The notes under the pieces were generated by a model. It made no database searches. It was not told the origin of the DNA and was given only the letters and a program-made list of their open reading frames with translations. A program made the translations under genes and the position numbers. Shown in pieces: positions 15,914 to 24,280 of a stretch of DNA of 48,884 bases. Every line of letters starts with the position of its first letter. The stretch's first letter is position 1. The stretch lies in contig NZ_CAAGHK010000093.1 in NCBI RefSeq assembly GCF_900769625.1, forward strand, positions 1 through 48,884, written 5' to 3'. The stretch comes from an uncultured Clostridium sp. (lineage in GTDB: Bacteria > Bacillota > Clostridia > Clostridiales > Clostridiaceae).

Positions 15914-16333
15914 ATGAGTAATGTAATAGATTTACTTTTAAACGCAGATTTAGAACAAATACAAAGACCTTCAAAAGAGGTTGAAATAAAAAGATTATCT
16001 AATATATTTGGAGAAAAGTTTACAGTTTTATGTAAGGCTTTAACTTATGACAAGTATAGCGAGATGCAAGAAAGTTGTATTGATATAACTACTAAAGAGC
16101 CTACATTTGACTTACAAAAGCTTCAAATAGAGTTAGTTTTCAATGGTGTATTTAATGCAGAAGATGGAACAAGATTTTTCTCAAATAAAGAACTTCATAA
16201 AAAGTTCAAAGTACCACATGGAAAAGAATTTATAAAGAAGCTTTTATTAAGTGGAGAAATAAGTGCATTAGCAGACACTATAACAGAACTAACAGGCTTC
16301 AAAGGTGATTTAATAGAAGAAGTAAAAAACTAA
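15914..16333 (+). CDS. Tail assembly chaperone, short form (XkdN/gpG-like)
   Basis: 139 aa, read in the zero frame to TAA at 16331. Core MSNVIDLLLNADLEQIQRPSKEVEIKRLS and LVFNGVFNAEDG are typical of XkdN-type chaperones. It should bind the tape measure protein and recruit tube subunits. It ends at a slippery A AAA AAC heptamer, so a longer form is also made (next entries). Confidence 0.88.
   Translation: MSNVIDLLLNADLEQIQRPSKEVEIKRLSNIFGEKFTVLCKALTYDKYSEMQESCIDITTKEPTFDLQKLQIELVFNGVFNAEDGTRFFSNKELHKKFKVPHGKEFIKKLLLSGEISALADTITELTGFKGDLIEEVKN
16324..16330 (+). promoter_or_regulatory. -1 frameshift slippery site A AAA AAC
   Basis: The heptamer is in the correct phase (GTA AAA AAC) one codon before the zero-frame stop. 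Slipping by -1 opens a 61-codon frame. This is the standard position and sequence class for gpG/gpGT-type programmed frameshifting. Confidence 0.85.
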
Positions 16334-16515
16334 TTAAGACTGATGATAATACTTTCTTAATGTTTTATTTATTTCATAAGAAAAATATCATTAGTCCAAA
16401 AGAAAGCTATGACTTATTAAAGTCTATGGATAAAGGTGAAAAAGAAATACTTTTAGCTTTTATAAAACAAGAAATGGAAATAGAACAAAAGAAAAACTCC
16501 TTAGAGGAGGTGTAA
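16330..16515 (+). CDS. Frameshifted C-terminal part of tail chaperone (gpGT-like)
   Basis: 61 codons in the -1 frame (LIKTDDNTFLMFYLFHKKN at the start, ends KKNSLEEV), without its own ribosome site. Joined to 15914-16330 it gives a 200-aa fusion. In gpGT-like systems the T part contacts the tape measure or tube. It ends just before the tape measure gene; its GAGGAGGTG codons are also the next ribosome site. Confidence 0.85.
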   Translation, partial: LIKTDDNTFLMFYLFHKKNIISPKESYDLLKSMDKGEKEILLAFIKQEMEIEQKKNSLEEV

Positions 16516-16518
16516 TAA

Positions 16519-18000
16519 ATGAGCAGTACAGAAAAAATACTTAAAGCTAGGATTCAAGCAATAGATAATTTTACTAAGCCTGTGCAAAAGGTTATATCTC
16601 AAACTAAAGCATTTCAAGCTACTGCAAAAGCAGTAAAACCTTTAGTATTAAAAGCTAAAGATATGGCTAGTAAAGTTATATCTAAAGTAAAAGCACAAGT
16701 AGACAAATTTAAGGCTACTAAATTTGGTCAGTTTGTGCTTAAAGCTAAAGATATGGCTAGTAAAGTTTTGACTAAAGTAAATGGTATGTTACGGTCATTT
16801 GCAAGTAAGGCTTGGAGTGCTACCGTATCAGTAAAAGACAAAGCTTCTAGTGTATTATCAAGTATTCAAGGGAAACTTAGTGCTTTAGCAGTTGGTGCAA
16901 CTGTTATGGTAGGTGCTAAAACTGGATTTAATGAGTTGGCAAATGAGCAAACACAAAAGCTTACTATAAATAGAGTAATCCAAAATACTGGTCAATCTAA
17001 AGAACAAGCTAAAAAGTCAACTGATGAATATTATAAGTATTTAGAAGAATATGCAAATAAAACTCCTTTTGAAACAAGTGCAGTAACTCAATTTGGGGTT
17101 AAGTCTATGATGATGGCAAAAGGAGATATAGACCAAGCTAAAAAACTTACAGACCTTCAAGGAAATGTTAAGGCTTTTGTTGGAGATTTAAGAACTGAAC
17201 AAGAGGTTGCAGAGGCATTTTTTAGTGCTAGTAATAATAATATGGAAGCACTTAACAATATGCTAGGGACTCAATATAAAACTTTTGAAGAAGCTAAAGA
17301 AGGTATTGCCAAAAATCAAGGTGGATTAGTAAATGAAATGTCTACTACTTTAGGTGGTTTAATGTCTACTATAAGTGGTAAAGTTAAAAATAGCTTAAAA
17401 GGTGTAACTAAAGTATTTGCTGATATGCTAAGTGGTAGTATGAGTGGGATAATAGGCTTTATAGATAGTATATCACCTAAAATGGTTGCTATGGCTGAAA
17501 GTGTAAAAGCAGGCTTTGAAGCTTTCTCTAAGTCCGAACAAGCTAGTCAATATATGCAAATATTTAAAACTGTATTTGAAGTTGCTTGGGGAATGATAAA
17601 AAATGTTATAGAAGCAGTAAGACCAGTAGTTGAAGCTATATTTAATTTCATAGGTCAACATTCGCAAGAAATATCTACAATAGTTCAAATGTTTGGGAAT
17701 ATTTGGAGTAGTGTTTGGAAACTTGCAGGAACTCTTTTACAAGGTGCTTGGAGTATATGTGAGCCTATATTAAGTACATTAATCAAAGCTTTAGCTAAAG
17801 TTAGTGGTGCAGTAGAAACAATTTGCAGTTGGTGGAATAAAATGACTGAACTTCTTAAAACTCCTATAAATGCAGTTGTGAACGTAGCGAAAAAAGGTGC
17901 TAGTTGGGTAAGTGATAAGTTAGGATTATCGGAAGGTAGAAACGCATTTGGTAGTGGTAGAATTGCTCGTGATGGAACTGTAAGAACTTTACATGAGGGT
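16519..18000 (+). CDS. Tape measure protein, exon 1
   Basis: 494 codons up to the splice site. Starts with charged helices and a repeated KAKDMASKV motif (residues about 44 and 74), a hydrophobic stretch LSALAVGATVMVGA near 120, and a long helical body. Exon 1 ends RTLHEG and joins exon 2 EKVLTKRE, restoring the common tape-measure motif HEGEKVLTKRE. Without splicing the frame runs 12 codons into the intron and stops at 18036. The spliced protein is 553 aa, so a short to medium tail. It sets tail length and is ejected on infection. Confidence 0.88.
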
Positions 18001-19287
18001 AACTTTTTTGCCCCTAGTTACAGAAATGTAGCATAGAAAATCGAGCAAAATCGGTGAAAGCTAAGTTAAAAATGAATAAACTAACTATATTTATGATATA
18101 ATATAAATATAGGATAGTTGAGGAAGTCATGAGCCTTGACGAAAAGGACATTCCGAAGTCCCTTCCTATTTTTTAATATTCGGAAATAAAACTGTCGGAG
18201 GTTTTTAAAATGAATCATTATGTATATGAAGTAACTAATAATATCAATGGAAGAAAATATATAGGCAAAAGAAGTTGTAAATGTCCTATTGAAAAAGATT
18301 TGTATTTTGGTAGTGGAATAGCTATTAAAGAAGCCTTGAAGAAGTATGGAGTTGAGAATTTTTCTAAAGATATTATAAAGACATTCAACACTAGCGAAGA
18401 AGCTTTTAAATATGAAGAATATTTAATATCTAAATTTGATTGTGTAAATGATGTTAAGTATTACAATATGGCTAGAGGTGGAATTGGTGGTGTTGGAACT
18501 TTAGACGGCAAAACCGAGTTAGAAAAATGGGAAATTTATAACAGAATGAAAAACACTTTAAAAGGCAAAATGGCAGGAGAAAATAATCCTATGTATGGGA
18601 AAAGGGGTAAGGATAACCCTAAATATGGGATTCCATTAACCGAACAACAGAAAGAAAGCATAAGTAAATCACTTAAAGGTAAGCCCTTTACTGAAGCCCA
18701 CAAAGAAAATATTAGAAAATCTAGGATAGGTATGAAATTAAGCGAAGAACATAAAAAGAATATAAGCCTAGGTGGTAAAGGAAGAAAAATAAGTGATAAA
18801 TGCAGAAAAGCATTAAGAGAAGCTAATATTAAATCTATTATTCTTTTAAATGATTTATCTATATATGAATCAATAGTAGATGCTATGAAAATTCATAATA
18901 TTGCTAGACAAAGTATAGGGAAAGTATGTATGGGTAAAAGAAATTATGCAGGAATTATAAATAATGAAAAAGCTATATGGATGTATTTAGAAGATTATAA
19001 TTATTGCATAGAAAATTCCATTGATTTTAATAAATATAAAAAAGAAAAATATTATAAATAAAATATAGTTAGGCACTCTAAGGAGTGTCTTTTTAATATG
19101 CTAATACCGAGGTAACTTTATAGATTGCGAAAGGCTATAAAGTACCGTAGAGCGTACCAGTTGAATAAATATAATACTGGCAAGAGTGTTCGATACCCTA
19201 ACGTATAGTCGAGGGTAAAAATGTACGCCCATCTTATGGGAAACTATAAGGAGTAGTAGGATAAAAAGCCTATGAAATAAGAATATG
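18001..19287 (+). other. Group I intron (self-splicing ribozyme) with ORF
   Basis: 1287 bases. Core pairings visible: P1 exon GGGU with IGS GCCC (U-G at the 5' splice site); P3 ATCGAGCA with TGTTCGAT; P4 TCGGT with ACCGA; P6 ACTTTATAG with CTATAAAGT; P7 GCGTAC with GTACGC; P8 ACCCT with AGGGT; P9 CCCAT with ATGGG; P10 exon 2 GAAAAAGTT with AACTTTTTT just 5' of the IGS (9 bp). The hairpin CCAGT/ACTGG between P7 and P3' fits P7.1 of subgroup IA. The intron ends in G. The endonuclease gene sits between the P3-P4 5' strands and the Q strand. Confidence 0.9.
18210..19061 (+). CDS. Intron-encoded GIY-YIG homing endonuclease
   Basis: 283 aa with its own GGAGG site inside the intron. GIY-YIG domain: HYVYEVTNNINGRKYIGKRS (residues 3-22; VYE and YIG), YGSGIAIKEALKKYG-like region and catalytic-type E near 70 (FKYEEYLISKF). 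Then NUMOD3 repeats (GENNPMYGKRGKDNPKYG, LTEQQKESISKSLKGKPF, FTEAHKENIRKS, LSEEHKKNIS) and a C-terminal NUMOD1-like DNA-binding segment. It would cut intron-less tape measure alleles and spread the intron. Confidence 0.92.
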   Translation: MNHYVYEVTNNINGRKYIGKRSCKCPIEKDLYFGSGIAIKEALKKYGVENFSKDIIKTFNTSEEAFKYEEYLISKFDCVNDVKYYNMARGGIGGVGTLDGKTELEKWEIYNRMKNTLKGKMAGENNPMYGKRGKDNPKYGIPLTEQQKESISKSLKGKPFTEAHKENIRKSRIGMKLSEEHKKNISLGGKGRKISDKCRKALREANIKSIILLNDLSIYESIVDAMKIHNIARQSIGKVCMGKRNYAGIINNEKAIWMYLEDYNYCIENSIDFNKYKKEKYYK

Positions 19288-19467
19288 GAAAAAGTTTTAA
19301 CTAAGAGAGAAACTGATGCCTATTTAAAAGGTCAAAATACTCAAGGTGTAAATATAACTATAAATGGCTTAACAGTAAGAGAAGAAGCAGATATAAATAA
19401 AATAGCTAATAAATTAGTTAAAAAGATTAATCAAAGTAAAATGGTATATGCAGGAGGTGCTTATTAA
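19288..19467 (+). CDS. Tape measure protein, exon 2
   Basis: 59 codons plus TAA, starting GAAAAAGTT (EKVLTKRETDAYLKGQNTQG) after the intron's terminal G. The sequence VNITINGLTVREEADINKIA and LVKKINQ is the usual C-terminus of tape measure proteins of PBSX-like phages, which supports that this is not an independent gene even though an ATG lies at 19285. Its TAA overlaps the ATG of the LysM protein. Confidence 0.88.
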   Translation, partial: EKVLTKRETDAYLKGQNTQGVNITINGLTVREEADINKIANKLVKKINQSKMVYAGGAY

Positions 19468-20126
19468 TGTTAACTGAGATATGGTTTAAAACTAAAGACA
19501 AAGCAGTAAGGCTTCCAGTTATACCTTCTGAATTTGAGCGAGTTATTGATGCTGGTTATGATACCAACGCTATTATAGGTTTAGGTGATGTGGCAGTATT
19601 AACATCAAATGGATTAGCACAATTATCTTTATCAAGCTTCTTTCCTAATCAAGAATATAGCTTTAATGAATATTCTAACGTTCCAAAGCCTTATGATCTA
19701 GTTAAGTATTTTAAAGAATGGAAAAATAAAGGCACAGTAGTAAGAGTAATATTGACTGGTACTGACATAAATCAAGAAATGTATATAACTAATTTTAGTT
19801 ATGGTGAAAGGGACGGTACTGGGGATGTATATTATAATATGGATCTATTAGAATATAGACCTATTACAATACCAGTAATTACAGAAAGTAATTCAAATAA
19901 TACTCAAAATACAAGTAGACCTGCTGATACAAATAATAAAAGTAATTCTAGTAATAAACAAAAAACACATAAGGTTGTGAAAGGTGATTGCCTTTGGGAT
20001 ATTGCACAAAAATATTATGGTAAGGGTAGTTTATATCCTAAGATAAAAGAAGCTAATAAATCTAAATATCCATCTTTAGCTAAAAATAATGTTATTTATG
20101 TTAATTGGGAGTTGATAATTCCATGA
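19467..20126 (+). CDS. LysM tail protein (XkdP-like)
   Basis: 219 aa, GGAGGTG upstream. N-terminal 140 residues are the XkdP/gp53-like domain (LPVIPSEFERVIDAGYDT), then a Ser/Asn linker and a C-terminal LysM (HKVVKGDCLWDIAQKYYGKG ... PSLAKNNVIYVNWELIIP, about 168-219). LysM binds peptidoglycan; the protein lies at the tail tube/baseplate junction. Confidence 0.88.
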   Translation: MLTEIWFKTKDKAVRLPVIPSEFERVIDAGYDTNAIIGLGDVAVLTSNGLAQLSLSSFFPNQEYSFNEYSNVPKPYDLVKYFKEWKNKGTVVRVILTGTDINQEMYITNFSYGERDGTGDVYYNMDLLEYRPITIPVITESNSNNTQNTSRPADTNNKSNSSNKQKTHKVVKGDCLWDIAQKYYGKGSLYPKIKEANKSKYPSLAKNNVIYVNWELIIP

Positions 20127-21556
20127 TTAAATTAATATGTCAAAAAGCTAATGGTAAGAAGTTAGATATAACTAATTTATTAACTACTATAACATGGAGT
20201 GGAGATTATAAAAGTTGTGCTAGAAAATTAGAATTTTCATTAATTAGTAGTGCAAATGATATAAATGTTCCTAAAATTGATATACCTTTAATGAGTGTTA
20301 TTATCTTTTATGAAGATGACAAAGAATTATTTAGGGGTTTTGTATATGAAAGAGAAAAATCGAGTGATAATAGTATAAGCTTTTTATGTTATGACTATTG
20401 TGCAAAGCTTAATGATATAAAAGTATCTTATAACATAAAAAATGAAACTGCTTCTAGTATATATAATAAATTTCTTACTGAATATGGACTAAATAAAGGG
20501 GATATAGTTCAAGCTAACACTAAAATAAAGAAAGTTTTTTTAGGTGTTACTGCTTATGATATGATTATGAGTGCATATACAGAAGAAGCTAAAGCAACTG
20601 GTAAAAAATATATGCTATATAGTAAAGGCAATAAATTTTATTCTACTGAAAAAGGCATTGTAAAGCTTAAATTAGCTTTTGAAGAAGGTAAGAATATATT
20701 ATCAAGCAACTTCAAGGAAAGCGTGTCAAATATGGTTAATAAAGTATTAATCGTTGATGATAACGGAAATAAAGTATCAGAAGTTAAAAATGATGATTGG
20801 TTAAAAACTTATGGATTATTTCAAGATGTCTATAAAAAGCAAGAGGATAAAGATGCTAATGCAGAAGCTAAAGCAATGTTAAATGGAGTTGAACAAACTT
20901 GCTCTTTAACTGGCTTTGGTGATACAACTTGTATTACTGGTTATGGAGTTCGAGTTAAAGATACATATACTGGCTTAGTAGGTTTATTTTATATAGATAG
21001 TGATACTCACACTTGGGAAGGTGGAAAATATACTATAGATTTAGAATTGAACTTTAAAAACATCATGGATGAAGTATCAGCAGGGCAAGATGAACAAACT
21101 GAAAATAGTTCAGCTTCATCAAGTAACAGTAGTTCAAGTAATTCTAATAATTCATCAAGTGGAAGTAATTCAAGTAGTTCATCGAATTCAATAGGTGATA
21201 AGATAGTTGCAGAAGCTAAAAAGCATCTTGGCAAAAAATATGTTTGGGGGGCAACAGGGCCAAATACATTCGATTGTAGTGGGTTATCTCAATTTTGCTA
21301 TAAGAAAGTTGGAATATCTATCCCTCGTACTTCTTTGGCACAAAGTAAAGGTGGTAAAGCAGTTAGTAAATCTAACTTACAACCTGGGGATTTACTATTT
21401 TGGAAAACTACAAGTGCTGAAGTTGGTCATGTTGGAATGTATGTTGGTAATGGTCAATTTATTCATGCTCCTAATAAATCCAAGCCAGTAAAATATGATA
21501 GTTTAAGCAATTCTTATTATTCTTCAAGATTTGTAAGGGCAAGGAGGTATTATTAA
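20123..21556 (+). CDS. Tail hub (XkdQ-like) fused to NlpC/P60 peptidase
   Basis: 477 aa. Residues 1-325 match XkdQ/gpD-type hub proteins (NLLTTITWSGDYKSCARKLEF, and VKDTYTGLVGLFYIDSDTHT near 285). A Ser/Asn-rich linker (about 330-360) leads to an NlpC/P60 domain with Cys in FDCSGLSQF (about 383), His in VGHVGMYVG (about 434) and His in FIHAPN (about 447). The enzyme part probably opens peptidoglycan locally at infection. A TTG at 20105 is an alternative start. Confidence 0.9.
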   Translation: MIKLICQKANGKKLDITNLLTTITWSGDYKSCARKLEFSLISSANDINVPKIDIPLMSVIIFYEDDKELFRGFVYEREKSSDNSISFLCYDYCAKLNDIKVSYNIKNETASSIYNKFLTEYGLNKGDIVQANTKIKKVFLGVTAYDMIMSAYTEEAKATGKKYMLYSKGNKFYSTEKGIVKLKLAFEEGKNILSSNFKESVSNMVNKVLIVDDNGNKVSEVKNDDWLKTYGLFQDVYKKQEDKDANAEAKAMLNGVEQTCSLTGFGDTTCITGYGVRVKDTYTGLVGLFYIDSDTHTWEGGKYTIDLELNFKNIMDEVSAGQDEQTENSSASSSNSSSSNSNNSSSGSNSSSSSNSIGDKIVAEAKKHLGKKYVWGATGPNTFDCSGLSQFCYKKVGISIPRTSLAQSKGGKAVSKSNLQPGDLLFWKTTSAEVGHVGMYVGNGQFIHAPNKSKPVKYDSLSNSYYSSRFVRARRYY

Positions 21557-21557
21557 T

Positions 21558-21908
21558 ATGAAAGATCCATTTTTAAGTTTATATGAGATTATGGGTGAAG
21601 CTACTAAAATTGAAGCTTCTTTTTTTATTGCTAAAGTAATATCTCCATTGCCCAATTTAAAAGTTAATCTTAATGATCTAGTTTTAGATAAAGATGATTT
21701 TTTAATTAGTAAATGGCTACTAGATAGAAATGAAGATTTATTTACTGAATATCAAGGTCATTCTCATGGTGGAGATACTACTGGAGATGGAAACCATAGG
21801 CACCAAATTAAGTTTAATATACAAGATAAATTAGAAGTTAATGATAAAGTTATATTACTTAGAATTGATGATAAATTTATAATTTTAGATAAGGTGGTGA
21901 GTATATGA
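21558..21908 (+). CDS. Baseplate protein (DUF2577/XkdR-like)
   Basis: 116 aa, AAGGAGG upstream. Pattern of DUF2577: DPFLSLYEIMGEATK, ISPLPNLKVNLNDLVL, a His-rich HSHGGDTTGDGNHRH segment near 73-87 and DKVILLRIDDKFIILDKV. In PBSX-like phages this small protein lies between hub and XkdS. Confidence 0.82.
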   Translation: MKDPFLSLYEIMGEATKIEASFFIAKVISPLPNLKVNLNDLVLDKDDFLISKWLLDRNEDLFTEYQGHSHGGDTTGDGNHRHQIKFNIQDKLEVNDKVILLRIDDKFIILDKVVSI

Positions 21909-22324
21909 GTTTATTCCCTTTTATAAGCAATACTGATGAAGTAAAAGTTGATAATAGCTTTCCAATGTATAAGGAGATAGCTTGGGACTTTAAAAGAAAT
22001 ACTCCAATAATTCAAAATAGAGATTTTAAAATAGTTGAAGGTAATGAAGCTATAAAAGTATGGGTGTATAAAGCTATATTAACTCCACGCTATAATTATT
22101 CTATTTATACTTGGGATTATGGAAGCGAATTACTTGATTTAATAGGTAAAGCATATACTCCATCACTTACTAAAGAAGAAGCTAAAAGACTTATAAAAGA
22201 AGCACTTGAAATTAATCCTTATATTTTAGAAGTTGAAATAACTGATATAAATTTTAAAGATAGTTTATTAAGTGCTGATATAAAAATAGTTACGATATAT
22301 GGAGAAAGTGAGGTGACTATTTAA
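21905..22324 (+). CDS. Baseplate wedge protein (DUF2634/XkdS-like)
   Basis: 139 aa, overlapping the previous gene. Pattern EIAWDFKRNTPIIQNRDFKIVEG and YSIYTWDYGSELLDLIG, typical of DUF2634/gp25-like wedge proteins. A structural part of the baseplate. Confidence 0.85.
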   Translation: MSLFPFISNTDEVKVDNSFPMYKEIAWDFKRNTPIIQNRDFKIVEGNEAIKVWVYKAILTPRYNYSIYTWDYGSELLDLIGKAYTPSLTKEEAKRLIKEALEINPYILEVEITDINFKDSLLSADIKIVTIYGESEVTI

Positions 22325-23364
22325 TGTTTAGTAATCAAACATATGAGGTTATAAAACAAAGAATACTTGATAATGTAAATATAGATATAGATAAAAGGGA
22401 AGGTAGCTTTACTTCAAATATGGTAAGTGCCTTAGCAGAAGAACTTGCAAAAGCTTATATAAATATGAGTGATATATTATCACTTGGTTTTATAGAAGAT
22501 AATTTTGATACTTACTTAGATAAAAGAGTTTCAGAATTTGGGGTATATAGAAAAGAAGGTGTAAAAGCTACTGGAGAAATGAAAGTCGAAGGTAAAGAAG
22601 GGGCTATAATAACAAATGGTACTCTTATAAAAGCTAATGATTTATATTTTACAGTATTAAATGACATAGAACTTCCAACAGATAATATTTTATATGTAGA
22701 AGCTAATGAAGCAGGATATAAATATAATTTACTTGCTAATACTGAATTTGAGTTAGTTGAAAAGAATGATAAAGTAACTAGATTAGTAAATGAAGCTGAT
22801 TTCTCAAAAGGTGTAGATATTGAAAGTGATGAAGATCTAAGAAAAAGATTTGTTAAAGTTGTAAACAATCCAAGTACAAGTGGAAATAAAGCACACTATG
22901 AGGAATGGGCTTTAGAAGTTGACGGTGTAGGTCGTGCAATAGTCTATCCTCTATGGAATGGCAACGGTACTGTGAAAGTTATGATAATAGGTAACGATAA
23001 TAAATCAGTATCAGGAGATATAATTAATAACTGTAAACTTCATATAGAAGAAAATATGCCAATAGGATGTCAATTGACTGTAACTACTCCGAGCCTTTTA
23101 AACGTGTCTGTAAAAGTTTCTATTGAGTTGAAAGAAGGATATGACATAGAAGATGTTAAGCTAGACTTTGAAGCTTCTTTAAACGAGTATTTAAAAGATG
23201 TTACAAGTGAATTAGTTTATTCTAAAGTGTATGGCTTATTAGTCAATCATGCAGGAGTAGAAGATGTAACTAATTTCACAATAAATGATAATAATATAAA
23301 TATATCAATATCAGAAGATAAAATAATAAATATATCAGAAATAATTTTAAGCGAGGTGGTTTAG
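22324..23364 (+). CDS. Baseplate J-like protein (XkdT)
   Basis: 346 aa, ATG overlapping the previous TAA. Typical J features: REGSFTSNMVSALAEELAKAY near 27, GTLIKANDLYFTVLNDIELP, ESDEDLRKRFVKVVNNPSTSGNKAHYEEWALEV near 160-195 and VDGVGRAIVYPLWNGNGTVKV. Forms the wedge arms of the baseplate. Confidence 0.93.
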   Translation: MFSNQTYEVIKQRILDNVNIDIDKREGSFTSNMVSALAEELAKAYINMSDILSLGFIEDNFDTYLDKRVSEFGVYRKEGVKATGEMKVEGKEGAIITNGTLIKANDLYFTVLNDIELPTDNILYVEANEAGYKYNLLANTEFELVEKNDKVTRLVNEADFSKGVDIESDEDLRKRFVKVVNNPSTSGNKAHYEEWALEVDGVGRAIVYPLWNGNGTVKVMIIGNDNKSVSGDIINNCKLHIEENMPIGCQLTVTTPSLLNVSVKVSIELKEGYDIEDVKLDFEASLNEYLKDVTSELVYSKVYGLLVNHAGVEDVTNFTINDNNINISISEDKIINISEIILSEVV

Positions 23365-23907
23365 TTGAGTTTAATCAATAAACTACCTTCTTTTTATGAT
23401 AATGATATTACTAGACCTATGCAAGATTCTTTTACTGTAGAAGCTGATTTAATCAATAATGAAGTAGAAAAAACACTTGAACAATTCTTTGTAGATAGTG
23501 CGACCTATGGACTTGATTATTGGGAAAAGATGTTAGGTATATCTAAAAATAATAATGATACTCAAACAAGACGAGAAAATATAAAAGCTAAAATGAGGTC
23601 AAGAGGTACTACTAGCATTGAAGTTATAAAAAATATTTGTGAAGCCTATTCAAATGGTATAGTTGAAATAGTAGTCAATCATTCAGATTATAGCTTTGTT
23701 ATAGACTTTGTAGGTAGTATAGGAGTGCCTAAAGCATTTGCAGAACTTGATAAAACTATTGAAGAAATCAAACCTTGCCATTTAGCTCATAGTTACAAAT
23801 TTAATTACAATACTCATAGTAATTTAGCAAATTATACTCATGAACAATTAGCGAATTATACTCATGATGAAATTAGAAACTCAAGTGAATTGAGAGGTGG
23901 TCAATAA
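23365..23907 (+). CDS. Baseplate/tail protein (XkdU, DUF2313-like)
   Basis: 180 aa starting at TTG after GAGGTGG. Core YGLDYWEKMLGISKNNNDTQ and RRENIKAKMRSRGTTSIEVIKNI match XkdU/YmfQ proteins. The C-terminus has two near repeats (LANYTHEQ, LANYTHDE), as is common where this protein joins the fibre. Confidence 0.88.
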   Translation: MSLINKLPSFYDNDITRPMQDSFTVEADLINNEVEKTLEQFFVDSATYGLDYWEKMLGISKNNNDTQTRRENIKAKMRSRGTTSIEVIKNICEAYSNGIVEIVVNHSDYSFVIDFVGSIGVPKAFAELDKTIEEIKPCHLAHSYKFNYNTHSNLANYTHEQLANYTHDEIRNSSELRGGQ

Positions 23908-24254
23908 TGGCTAAAAAATATATAAAAAATGAAAAAGGAATAGTAAGAGCTATAACAAGTGATAATTTACAACTTGAAAAGCCTTTACTTAATGAAAACT
24001 ATGATATAGAAGTCCATAACAGAAATATGGATAAAATAGATAGTGCTATTCAAGAAGTAAAAGGAAAAGTTGACGGATTAGAATTAACTGCTCAAAGAGT
24101 AAGTATTGCAGATTCTGCTAATAAGTTTGAAGCTACTAATGTAGAAGATGCACTTTTAGAGAATAAAACAAGTATTTTAAGTCTGCAAAGTGAGTTAAAC
24201 GGTCAAAGAATTAGAGGAATAGAAATAGCTAATTCTTTAATTAGTAAGTTATAA
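23907..24254 (+). CDS. Short tail fibre-associated protein
   Basis: 115 aa, overlapping the previous stop. The motif SIADSANKFEATNVEDALLENK (about 79-100) is common in clostridial tail fibre proteins; the rest is helical (NRNMDKIDSAIQEVKGKVDG). It looks like the coiled N-terminal stalk of a fibre and may trimerise. No receptor-binding part. Confidence 0.7.
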   Translation: MAKKYIKNEKGIVRAITSDNLQLEKPLLNENYDIEVHNRNMDKIDSAIQEVKGKVDGLELTAQRVSIADSANKFEATNVEDALLENKTSILSLQSELNGQRIRGIEIANSLISKL

Positions 24255-24280
24255 AATTTTAACAGAAATGAGGTGATTTA

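Noticed and set aside
18001..19287. Group II intron or IStron
   Set aside because: No domain V or reverse transcriptase, and the tnpB gene lies elsewhere; the P3-P9 core is group I.
19285..19467. Independent 60-aa gene after the intron
   Set aside because: The frame is the tape measure C-terminus; P10 pairing and the HEG-EKVLTKRE junction show it is exon 2.
22512..22868. 118-codon minus-strand frame inside baseplate J
   Set aside because: Antisense shadow of a strongly conserved gene.
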